Origin: CAYMAI01 sp964388445
GTDB taxonomy: Bacteria; 4484-113; JAGGVC01
Assembly (NCBI GenBank): GCA_964388445.1
Contig: CAYMAI010000005.1
Coordinates: forward strand, 62,001-126,000
DNA length: 64,000 nt
Reading direction: 5' to 3'
Below the pieces are notes generated by a model. The model did no database searches. It saw nothing but the letters and a program-made list of their open reading frames with translations, and had not been told where the DNA came from. Every line of letters begins with the position of its first letter. Within the stretch, counting starts at the first letter, position 1. Shown one piece after another: positions 49,137 to 56,639 of the stretch. The position numbers and the translations under genes are program-made.

Positions 49137-50681
49137 ATGTTTGAGCACGGGAATTTTTGGGGCGCGTATGGGCGCATTGTTTTTTGGCGCGCGATATCGG
49201 CTACCGGTGCGCGGATAATTGCAGCGGTAGCGGCGATTGCATTTGCGGCGGCGGCATTCGCCGTTTCGCCAATGGCATCTGCGGCGGCCGCGGCGGAAAC
49301 CGTGGATGACCTGTTTTTGTATTTCGCGCACGAGTGGACGTATGAGCAGCGCACGGACAATATCGATAAAGGCGGCGAGACCCAGCGCGACATTAGCGAA
49401 AGGGGCGGCGAAAGTTTGAGGAAAATCATCATCGCCGCTGAGCCGCGATTCGGTCACCTAGGCGAATACTGGGAACTTCGGGCGCTATATGACGTTGCGG
49501 AGCCAAGGCTGACGCCGTATGAAAAGAGCGCCTACGTTTTGCAGGATGAAAAGGGCGAGCCGTACGTGGAATTTTACGTAAATATGGACTGCTTGCGAAA
49601 AGCGGCGGCGGCGGTCCCGCCCCGCGCGCCGGCGATTGCGTACATTGGCCAAAAAGAGCAGGAAGCGGCGTACGCACTCACTAACGATGACGCGCCGCCG
49701 GACGTCGAAATGGAAATTCGCATACCGCCTAGCGCGGATTTAATTTATGCCGACGCGCTGGCGGAAGCGGCGAAAGCAGACCCGGACAACGGCTGGTATC
49801 CGTTAATGCGCGGCTCCCAGTTAATGCACCTCGGCGAATGGGACGATGCGATTGCGGACTTCCAGCGCGCGGGGGCGTGCGGGGAGTACTTTACGGGATA
49901 TCTATTTCCATTCGACTATGCAAATAAAGTTTATTCCGGAGTATCCCCGCTTTCGGAATCGCTTACCGGCCTTACAGCGTACGAGAAGGGCATGTTTCTG
50001 TTTACATTCGGCACAAAAATGACTTATCCGAAAAGTAACTACATTCGAATTAAGGATACCTATCTTGAAGTTTCCGTCGGAGTAGCTATGGGAACGAATT
50101 CCGCCGAAATTTACACTGCAATGCATAGAGCCGCCTGCACGATGGGCGGCAGCAAGGGCAGCAGCGCGCTTGACGGCATAGTCGCAATGGGACTCGTCAA
50201 TTCTTGCGCGGGCGCAATGAAAAAGCACTTGCCGCAATCGCGGGAAAACGAGCTGTATTGGCTTGCGGTAAGGGCGGAAACGGAGACAATTAAAACAGGA
50301 ATTAGGTACGGTGTAGTAAATTTACATACAAACTACCCGGCGTTTTTCGAGTTGCTTGTTCAAATTGGCGAGCATGGCGCGCTTCCGGAGGATAGCGAGT
50401 TTAAAGAAATCGCGGACTACGCCTTGTCCATAAAGCGTGATTTCATGGCAGGCGAACACGGAGATTTAAAAGAGACCGACATTGGCGCATATGCATGGCC
50501 TGTGTCGTTGATCGAGTTTCATGGCGAGGGTTATATCGGCGGCGAGGCCTTCGTGAATCAAAAAATAATGCGCCCCGCGTTCGAACGCCTTAAAAAACTC
50601 GACTATTCCAATCCCGGCGAGTGGTACGAAAAATGGCTGGTCGAAAAGAAATTCGTAAGGGAGGAGGAAGTTGCTGATTAG
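49137..50681 (+). CDS. exported TPR-like protein, paralog 2 of 3
   Basis: 514 residues. Signal or anchor region rich in alanine (about 20-60). The body aligns with both neighbours through L-G-E-Y-W-E-L-R-A-L-Y-D-V, D-P-D-N-G-W-Y-P-L-M-R-G, Y-T-A-M-H-R-A-A-C-T-M-G and the ending L-K-K-L-D-Y-S-N-P-G-E-W-Y-E-K-W-L-V. Strong AAGGAGG. Its last 100 bases match those of paralog 3 at about 95%. Overlaps the TTG start of paralog 3 by 11 bases. Confidence 0.72.
   Translation: MFEHGNFWGAYGRIVFWRAISATGARIIAAVAAIAFAAAAFAVSPMASAAAAAETVDDLFLYFAHEWTYEQRTDNIDKGGETQRDISERGGESLRKIIIAAEPRFGHLGEYWELRALYDVAEPRLTPYEKSAYVLQDEKGEPYVEFYVNMDCLRKAAAAVPPRAPAIAYIGQKEQEAAYALTNDDAPPDVEMEIRIPPSADLIYADALAEAAKADPDNGWYPLMRGSQLMHLGEWDDAIADFQRAGACGEYFTGYLFPFDYANKVYSGVSPLSESLTGLTAYEKGMFLFTFGTKMTYPKSNYIRIKDTYLEVSVGVAMGTNSAEIYTAMHRAACTMGGSKGSSALDGIVAMGLVNSCAGAMKKHLPQSRENELYWLAVRAETETIKTGIRYGVVNLHTNYPAFFELLVQIGEHGALPEDSEFKEIADYALSIKRDFMAGEHGDLKETDIGAYAWPVSLIEFHGEGYIGGEAFVNQKIMRPAFERLKKLDYSNPGEWYEKWLVEKKFVREEEVAD
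50571..50669 (+). repeat. 3'-end gene-conversion block, copy 1
   Basis: 99 bases that differ from 52039-52137 at only five positions, covering the C-terminal coding end and the GGGAGGAGGAA ribosome site. Upstream parts of the two genes are far more diverged. Confidence 0.75.
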
Positions 50682-52140
50682 CAGTTTGAGGAAAGTGATT
50701 CGCAAACAGGCTATTATAGCTATTGTTCTCGTGATCGCGGCGGTATGTGCCTATGGCTTTTTAGTCCATTACGATAGACCCGCGTTCACTCCCGGCTCTG
50801 CCGACGCGCTGTTTTCTACGTTCGCAAAGGACTGGACGCGCGAGCGAAAAAGGCGCGGCGACGCGGGCGCGGAAAACCTGAAAAAAAAGATAATCAAATA
50901 TGAAAGCAAGTATGGGAAACTCGCCGAATATTGGGAACTGCGCGCGCTCTATGACGTGGATAAACCGACGCTGATTATGTTTGAAGCTGGCGCGATATCT
51001 GGTGATGAACATAACCGGGTAAACTTGGCGCATTTGAGAAAAGCGGCGGAACTGAATCCTAATAAGGCAGGCATCGTTGCTCTAGCCGGAAAGCTGGAAT
51101 ACGATGAAATATCCCGCGCCGCTCTCGCTCAATCTGGCGGTAGCACAGTCGAAAATCATATTCCTATAGAGATGGACTATATATATGTCGACGCGCTGAA
51201 AAGAGCGTCTGATATTGAGCCGGACAATGCATATTTTTTAATGCAAATAGCACAGCAATATTTGTCGCTGGGGGAGTGGGATACGGCAATAGAATATTAC
51301 GGCCGCGCCGCATCTTCTAAGAGATATGCATATAGGAGCGTTTTCCCTATCGACCGCGCAACGGAAATCGCAAACAATCGCTGGAATAAAAGTTACGTCG
51401 AAAAATCGCTTCCCGGTCTTTCTCCCCTAGACCGAGTACAATTTATTCAATCGATGTGGTGGGCAGCACTACCGAATTACGTTAGAATGAAGGACGGTTA
51501 CAAGGAAGCAATCTTGGGTATTAATCTTGGCGCGGAAGCTACTAAAACGCTAAACGCTTTGCACGGAGCGGCTTGTGTCATGGGATCTTCCGAAGACGGA
51601 TCGGGAGTGGACGCACTGGTCGCGTTGGTGCTTGTGGGTATTTGCGTTTCGCAATTTCACGAATATTCCGAAGGAAATCCGGACTACGAGCCGGTTTGGC
51701 TCGCCGTAAATTCTGAAATTGACGTTGTGCGCAATTTAATAAAAGTAAATCGAGATTTAAACGAGCGTTACCAGGTCTTTTTGGAGGATTTAATTGGGAA
51801 TATTGGATTAGGACTTGCGTTTGGCGAGAGCGCGGAAGTAAACCAACTCGCCCGTATTGCAGCCAGGCCATCCCGGAAATCAAGTTCTTTCATTTACGAA
51901 TATCTCGTGCAGCTTTTGCATTTGCGCCGGCCAAGCGATTTTGAAATTGAAACCGAAAAAGCTTACGCCTTACGCGCTTTGCGCTATATTTTCGCAAGCG
52001 GAGAATCGAACGAGAAAATGCTACACGCCGAGCATTTCCGCCCCGCGTTCGAACGCCTTAAAAAACTTGACTATTCCAATCCCGACGAGTGGTACGAAAA
52101 ATGGCTGGTGGAGAAGAAATTCGTGAGGGAGGAGGAATGA
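50671..52140 (+). CDS. exported TPR-like protein, paralog 3 of 3
   Basis: 489 residues from TTG at 50671, initiated from GGAGGAGGAAG inside the end of paralog 2. A single N-terminal transmembrane helix (about 9-28), then the same helical body: L-A-E-Y-W-E-L-R-A-L-Y-D-V, I-E-P-D-N-A-Y-F-L-M, L-N-A-L-H-G-A-A-C-V-M-G, and terminal L-K-K-L-D-Y-S-N-P-D-E-W-Y-E-K-W-L-V. Function unknown; tandem arrangement suggests related ligands or partners. Confidence 0.72.
   Translation: MLISSLRKVIRKQAIIAIVLVIAAVCAYGFLVHYDRPAFTPGSADALFSTFAKDWTRERKRRGDAGAENLKKKIIKYESKYGKLAEYWELRALYDVDKPTLIMFEAGAISGDEHNRVNLAHLRKAAELNPNKAGIVALAGKLEYDEISRAALAQSGGSTVENHIPIEMDYIYVDALKRASDIEPDNAYFLMQIAQQYLSLGEWDTAIEYYGRAASSKRYAYRSVFPIDRATEIANNRWNKSYVEKSLPGLSPLDRVQFIQSMWWAALPNYVRMKDGYKEAILGINLGAEATKTLNALHGAACVMGSSEDGSGVDALVALVLVGICVSQFHEYSEGNPDYEPVWLAVNSEIDVVRNLIKVNRDLNERYQVFLEDLIGNIGLGLAFGESAEVNQLARIAARPSRKSSSFIYEYLVQLLHLRRPSDFEIETEKAYALRALRYIFASGESNEKMLHAEHFRPAFERLKKLDYSNPDEWYEKWLVEKKFVREEE
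52039..52137 (+). repeat. 3'-end gene-conversion block, copy 2
   Basis: Partner of the block at 50571-50669. It also ends in GGGAGGAGGAA, although here no related paralog follows. Confidence 0.75.
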
Positions 52141-52207
52141 TTAGTCGTGCAATCTAAAATCGAGGTCAAAGGACCTGTAATTATCGTTAGGTTTGGCCGC
52201 CTTGCGC

Positions 52208-52213
52208 TATCAT
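52208..52213 (+). promoter_or_regulatory. -10 box TATCAT of the histidine phosphatase gene
   Basis: TATCAT, exactly six bases, GTG at 52220. Confidence 0.6.
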
Positions 52214-52219
52214 CTTCCC

Positions 52220-53038
52220 GTGGAAATCTACCTCATCCGGCATGGCGAAAGCGAGGGCAACGTGCGGCATGCGGGCGGCGGACGCCATGATTGGCCGCTC
52301 TCGAAGCTCGGCAAGGCGCAGGCCGACGCGCTTTCACGCGCGCCTTTCGCATCGCGACTTACGCACATTTTCGCAAGCCCGCTCTCTCGTGCGCAAGACA
52401 CCGCGACCACGCTGGCGAAAGGCATGCGTTACCCCGAAACTTCCGCAGGCGCGAATTCAATCGAGTCACCATCGAATTCACGCGAGTCCTTATCGAATTC
52501 AAGCGCGTCTTTCCCGAATTTGCCGGAAAATCCCGCGCTCGAAACCGACGAACGGCTAATCGATGTCGACGCCGGCGAGCTTAACGGCGCGGAGTGGAGC
52601 GTAATTCGCGAAAACCATATGGATTTTTTTCGAAGCGTTCCGCGAAATCCCGGCCTCGCTTTCCCCGGCGGCGGCGAGTCGAACCGCGACGTAATCGAGC
52701 GCACCCGCTCGTTCGCGGAATTTTTCAAATCGCGTTTTCGCATTACATCTGCGGAGAACTCGCCGAACGCCGAACACCGGTACGACTCGGATGCGCATAT
52801 CGCCGTCGTCGGGCATGGCCTGCCGCTGAACTATCTGCTCCAACTCCTTCTCGAACTCGAACCGGCGGGTATCGAGTGTTTTCAGCTTGCGAACGCGAGC
52901 GTGACGCAAGTCAGTTTCAAGCTTACATATCCCGTTCTCGCGGTTTATAATGACGTCTCGCATCTGGCTAACCTTCGAGGCGCGCCGCCGTTCTCGCAGG
53001 GAATCGAAACGGACCGCGGCCCGGCGCCGGGCGAGTGA
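52220..53038 (+). CDS. histidine phosphatase (phosphoglycerate mutase-like) family protein
   Basis: 272 residues. Phosphohistidine loop L-I-R-H-G-E-S-E-G-N at 5-14, second catalytic histidine in V-V-G-H-G-L-P (about 197), and S-P-L-S-R-A-Q-D-T-A typical of the family. Broad substrate range (phosphosugars, phosphoglycerate, nucleotides), not decidable here. A serine-rich insert (about 79-99) is encoded by three tandem 21-base units. Its stop overlaps the GTG of the following permease frame. Start from -10 spacing and because the family begins right at I-Y-L-I-R-H-G-E. Confidence 0.88.
   Translation: MEIYLIRHGESEGNVRHAGGGRHDWPLSKLGKAQADALSRAPFASRLTHIFASPLSRAQDTATTLAKGMRYPETSAGANSIESPSNSRESLSNSSASFPNLPENPALETDERLIDVDAGELNGAEWSVIRENHMDFFRSVPRNPGLAFPGGGESNRDVIERTRSFAEFFKSRFRITSAENSPNAEHRYDSDAHIAVVGHGLPLNYLLQLLLELEPAGIECFQLANASVTQVSFKLTYPVLAVYNDVSHLANLRGAPPFSQGIETDRGPAPGE
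52454..52516 (+). repeat. 21-bp tandem repeat, three units, in frame
   Basis: Units 52454-52474, 52475-52495 and 52496-52516 each start AATTC and encode N-S-x-x-S-x-S/P heptads inside the histidine phosphatase. Confidence 0.75.
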
Positions 53039-53088
53039 TTTTGCGCCGAAGCGAGCCGCATGCCATTCCTTTGGCGAATCTTGAATTT

Positions 53089-53664
53089 ATGATTCCTAAA
53101 CCTGAAAAACCCGCAAAGGAAATTGCGGAAAGAAAACCGGAACGGAGGGCGCCAAAAATGCTCTATTCCACGATTGTTATGGCGATACTCGCGCTCGTGG
53201 TCGTCGCGCTCGCATACGCCAAGGGCGGCGGCGTACACGTTCAAGGCCTAAAAGCCGCGGGCAAAATGATGGTGGACATCGCGCCGATGCTGTTTTTCGC
53301 GTTCATCGTCGCGGGCATCGTGCCGCTCCTCGTTCCGCAGGAATTCATGCACAAATATCTCGGCGCGGATTCCGGCTGGCGAGGTTTAATCATCGGGACC
53401 ATCGCAGGCGGTTTGTCGCCGGGCGGCCCGTTCGTCAGTATGCCTATCGCTCTCGGCCTGCTTCGTGCCGGTGCGGGCGTCGGCGTGATGGTGGCGTACC
53501 TAACCGGCTGGTCGCTCATCGCGGTGAGCCGGCTGCCGCTCGAAGTGGGGATTCTCGGCTGGAAGTTCGCGCTAATCAGATTCGCTTGCACGTTTTTCTT
53601 CGCGCCGCTCGCCGGTTTTTTGGCGAATCTTCTGTTTTCCAGCATAAAGCTGGACGTGAGATAG
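53089..53664 (+). CDS. half-size permease of the YraQ/ArsP (DUF318) superfamily
   Basis: 191 residues from ATG at 53089 (ATG at 53158 with GGAGGG ten bases upstream is an alternative). Four or five hydrophobic segments. The block G-T-I-A-G-G-L-S-P-G-G-P-F-V-S-M-P-I-A matches the signature region of predicted permeases related to ArsP. Full members have about 300 residues and two such halves, so this may act as a dimer. Substrate unknown. Follows the phosphatase gene closely. Confidence 0.72.
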   Translation: MIPKPEKPAKEIAERKPERRAPKMLYSTIVMAILALVVVALAYAKGGGVHVQGLKAAGKMMVDIAPMLFFAFIVAGIVPLLVPQEFMHKYLGADSGWRGLIIGTIAGGLSPGGPFVSMPIALGLLRAGAGVGVMVAYLTGWSLIAVSRLPLEVGILGWKFALIRFACTFFFAPLAGFLANLLFSSIKLDVR

Positions 53665-53845
53665 CATATTGAATTGTGCAAATCCGTTTTCGGTGTCCCG
53701 AATCCTCTTCTCAAGCCCGGTAATTGTTGACGAGCGCCGCCGCTCGGGATAGCATTGTTACGGATGGGAATTGGCACGCGCCCGTTTTATCAAGCGCTCA
53801 ATTCCTCATCCCGGCGGCTAGTTCGCAGGATTTTGGGAGGCTTTT

Positions 53846-55399
53846 ATGACCGAGGATGAAAGCAAGGTTGCCGAAGCCGCTCCGGCAGGCGAAAGTGCGC
53901 GCACGGCGGATGCGGCCAAGCCGGCGAAACGGCCGAAAATACCGCGCCACCCGATGCCCGAACAGCCCGCAAAAATGCGAGTCGCGAATTTCGACAGCGT
54001 CGTGCTGGGATACACCGAAGAAATGGCGGTCGCCGAAGCCGAGCGATGCATCCAGTGCAAAAAACCCCGCTGCGTCGATCAATGCCCCGCCGAAGTGAAA
54101 ATCCCCGAATTCATCGAGGCAATCGCGCAAAAAGACTTTATGCGCGCCAACGCGATTCTTAAAGAGGACAACTCGCTTCCCGCGGTGTGCGGCCGCGTGT
54201 GCCCGCAAGAAATTCAATGCGAGGAAGTGTGCATTCTCGCGGTCAAAGGCGAGGCGGTCGCCATCGGAAGGCTCGAGCAGTTCGCCGCGGAATATGCGCT
54301 CGAAAGATTCGACGAGGCCGTCAAAGACGTCGAGATTCCGGAAATCACCAAAGAAAAAGTGGCGATTATCGGCAGCGGCCCGGCGGGCATCGCGTGCGCC
54401 GGCGACCTCGTGAAGCAGGGATACGACGTGACGATTTTCGAGGCGCTTCACAAACCCGGCGGCGTTCTCGTGTACGGAATACCGCCGTTCAGGCTGCCGA
54501 AATCGCTCGTGCAAAAAGAGCTCGATTTCATAACTCGTCTCGGCGTGAAACTCGAAACGAACGTCGTCGTGGGAAAGACGATTACGCTCGACAAACTTAA
54601 AGAGCTTGGTTTTTCGGCGTTTTTCATCGGCACGGGCGCCGGGCTTCCGACGTTCATGCGCATTCCAGGCGAGAACGCGAACGGCGTGTACAGCGCCAAC
54701 GAATATTTGACGCGCATTATCCTAATGCGGGCGTACGACTTTCCGGAATACGAAACGCCGGTGTTCGCCGGAAAGCGAGTGTGCGTTATCGGCGCGGGAA
54801 ACACCGCAATGGACGCGGCCAGGGTCAGCCTGCGGCTTCCCGGAGTGGAAGAGGTTTATATCGTCTATCGGCGTACGCGCGAAGAAGCGCCCGCGAGAAT
54901 CGAGGAAATCCACCACGCCGGAGACGAAGGCGTCCTGTTCAATTTTCTCACGCAGCCAATCGAAGTCGTTCACGACGAAAAGAATTGGGTGACGGGACTG
55001 AAGTGCCTGCGCTGCGAGCTTGGCGAACCCGACGCGTCGGGCAGGCGGCGGCCCGTGCAAATCGAAGGCAGCGAATTCGTAATCGACTGCGACACCGTCG
55101 TCGTCGCCATCGGCCAGCGCCCGAACCCAGTTTTGATGCGCAGCATCGAAGGGCTGGACGTGTCGAAGTGGGGCACCGTGAACATCGACGAAAAGTGGAT
55201 GACCACAAATATCGAAGGGCTGTTCGCGGGCGGCGACGTGGCGGTCGGCGCATCCACCGTGATTATGGCGGTCGGCCACGGAAAGCGCGCGGCGCGAGCG
55301 ATTTCGGGCTATCTTACGGCAAAACGCGAGGGAAAAAAATGGCCGCCGCTCGAAGTTGACGAAGCGGAAATCAGCCCTGCGGAGTTCGGGCGCAGATAA
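53846..55399 (+). CDS. GltD/NfnB-like NAD(P)H-dependent flavoprotein
   Basis: 517 residues. N-terminal cysteine clusters (C-I-Q-C-K-K-P-R-C and C-P-A, then C-G-R-V-C-P, C-E-E-V-C) for two [4Fe-4S] centres, an FAD-binding G-S-G-P-A-G near 178 and an NAD(P)-binding G-A-G-N-T-A-M near 322, then G-G-D-V-A at the C-terminal FAD site. This is the small subunit of glutamate synthase, NfnB or sulfide dehydrogenase SudA type. No GltB or NfnA partner is adjacent, so the electron acceptor is open. GGGAGG before ATG at 53846. N-terminal extension of about 40 residues is alanine/lysine-rich. Confidence 0.88.
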   Translation: MTEDESKVAEAAPAGESARTADAAKPAKRPKIPRHPMPEQPAKMRVANFDSVVLGYTEEMAVAEAERCIQCKKPRCVDQCPAEVKIPEFIEAIAQKDFMRANAILKEDNSLPAVCGRVCPQEIQCEEVCILAVKGEAVAIGRLEQFAAEYALERFDEAVKDVEIPEITKEKVAIIGSGPAGIACAGDLVKQGYDVTIFEALHKPGGVLVYGIPPFRLPKSLVQKELDFITRLGVKLETNVVVGKTITLDKLKELGFSAFFIGTGAGLPTFMRIPGENANGVYSANEYLTRIILMRAYDFPEYETPVFAGKRVCVIGAGNTAMDAARVSLRLPGVEEVYIVYRRTREEAPARIEEIHHAGDEGVLFNFLTQPIEVVHDEKNWVTGLKCLRCELGEPDASGRRRPVQIEGSEFVIDCDTVVVAIGQRPNPVLMRSIEGLDVSKWGTVNIDEKWMTTNIEGLFAGGDVAVGASTVIMAVGHGKRAARAISGYLTAKREGKKWPPLEVDEAEISPAEFGRR

Positions 55400-56002
55400 T
55401 CAAAGCAGCGCGTCCACGAGAGCGGAAATATGCTCGAGCCTCGCCGCGACCGCGCTGCCGGAGTCGATTTCCCGTTCGAAAAATTCCGCGGAAACCTCGT
55501 TAAACACGAAGTAGAAATAATTCGCCGAGGCGAGAGTGAAAACGAGTTGGGCGGCATCCAATGTGTTTTCCAATATGCCGCGCCTTTGGCCGTCTTCGAT
55601 TACTTCGCGCATCACCGCCATTCCCGCGCGTCTGCGGTTTTTGAGCCGCTCCACGCTTAGCCCGCGCTCCACGCTTTCGAGCGCCATAAGACGCGCAAGG
55701 TCCGGATGGCGCAAGAGATACCTGAAGTGTCCCTGAATCGTGCGCTTTATCCAGTCGAGCAGCTCGTCGCGCCTTGAAATTCCCGGCGGCGCGATTTTCC
55801 CCCGTTCGAATTCTTCGAGCTGCGCCTCGATAACGCGCGAAAAAATTTCGGATTTGTCTCCGAAATAGCGGTACATCAGAGCTTTCGCGACCCCGCTGCG
55901 GCGCGCGATTTCGTCGACGCGAGCCGCGGCGTACCCGCATTCCAGAAACACTTCGCGGGCGGCGCCAAGAATCGACTTTTCGGTCTCCGCACGTTTACCC
56001 AT
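55400..56002 (-). CDS. TetR-family transcriptional regulator
   Basis: 200 residues. N-terminal helix-turn-helix typical of TetR (I-L-G-A-A-R-E-V-F-L-E-C-G-Y to A-L-M-Y-R-Y-F-G-D-K-S-E-I), then an all-helical ligand domain. ATG at 56002 with GAGG eight bases upstream is preferred over the longer frame. It abuts the flavoprotein gene stop with no gap. Targets and inducer unknown; a divergent target would lie in the region to the right. Confidence 0.88.
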   Translation of the reverse strand: MGKRAETEKSILGAAREVFLECGYAAARVDEIARRSGVAKALMYRYFGDKSEIFSRVIEAQLEEFERGKIAPPGISRRDELLDWIKRTIQGHFRYLLRHPDLARLMALESVERGLSVERLKNRRRAGMAVMREVIEDGQRRGILENTLDAAQLVFTLASANYFYFVFNEVSAEFFEREIDSGSAVAARLEHISALVDALL

Positions 56003-56300
56003 AGGATTTTCCTCGAAAACCAATCTGCGATTTGCCGATGCGGCAAAAGTGACTGAAAAGTTACCAAAAAATCGGGTTTGCGTCAACTCCCGCTAAGGCA
56101 AGGACATAGATTCCGGCCGCCAATCAAAGGCGCGCCGTATCGCGAAAAGGTATTGGCAGCGGAATATCGGCGGCGGCTGTTTTTTTCCAAATCCGGTCTT
56201 TAGCTTGCGGAATCCGGCATGTTTTCCATTATAATCAATTTGCCGCCTAAGCCGGCTTGAATTGATTCTGCAGGCAGGCGGTCAATGGGCTTCCAAATCT
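56003..56300. other. intergenic region right of tetR
   Basis: Contains a TATAAT at 56230-56235 for the plus direction and short inverted repeats (GCCGCC/GGCGGC). No obvious TetR-type palindrome was found by eye. Confidence 0.35.
56230..56235 (+). promoter_or_regulatory. consensus -10 TATAAT
   Basis: TATAAT upstream of the small cysteine-containing protein frame. Confidence 0.45.
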
Positions 56301-56549
56301 ATGATTATCAGCCATTCCACTCAAAGCAGGATGTGTCAGGAAACCGGCAGAACCGTCAGGATAACCATCGAGACGAGACTGCCGATGCAGCGCGGCCTTG
56401 GCGGCGTGCTCCGTCCGAAAAAGGGCGGATATTCCGACGTAATTTGCGAAAACGCAGACGCCTGCAAGCTTGAGGATAGGAATTGCATTTGGGCTGTCGG
56501 TTCGATGAAAAGCGGCCGCGACCCGCTGAGTTTGAATATTCCTCTCTAG
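56301..56549 (+). CDS. small cysteine-containing protein, tentative
   Basis: 82 residues from ATG at 56301 (the same frame also opens with TTG at 56262). R-G-L-G-G-V-L-R-P-K-K-G-G-Y and a later C-E-N-A-D-A-C-K-L-E-D-R-N-C stretch look protein-like, with four cysteines in total. No clear Shine-Dalgarno. A TATAAT lies 65 bases upstream. Could be a small metal-binding protein or chance. Confidence 0.4.
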   Translation: MIISHSTQSRMCQETGRTVRITIETRLPMQRGLGGVLRPKKGGYSDVICENADACKLEDRNCIWAVGSMKSGRDPLSLNIPL

Positions 56550-56626
56550 TTCGCCTTTCGATTGACTTTTTCGTCCCGGCGATCATTGCAATTTATTCGA
56601 GATTAAACCGAAATCCGCGCTATCGC

Positions 56627-56632
56627 TATAAT
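56627..56632 (+). promoter_or_regulatory. consensus -10 TATAAT of mutS
   Basis: TATAAT, seven bases, GTG at 56640. The -10 overlaps the upstream in-frame ATG at 56631, which therefore cannot be transcribed from this promoter. Confidence 0.6.
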
Positions 56633-56639
56633 GCTCGCC

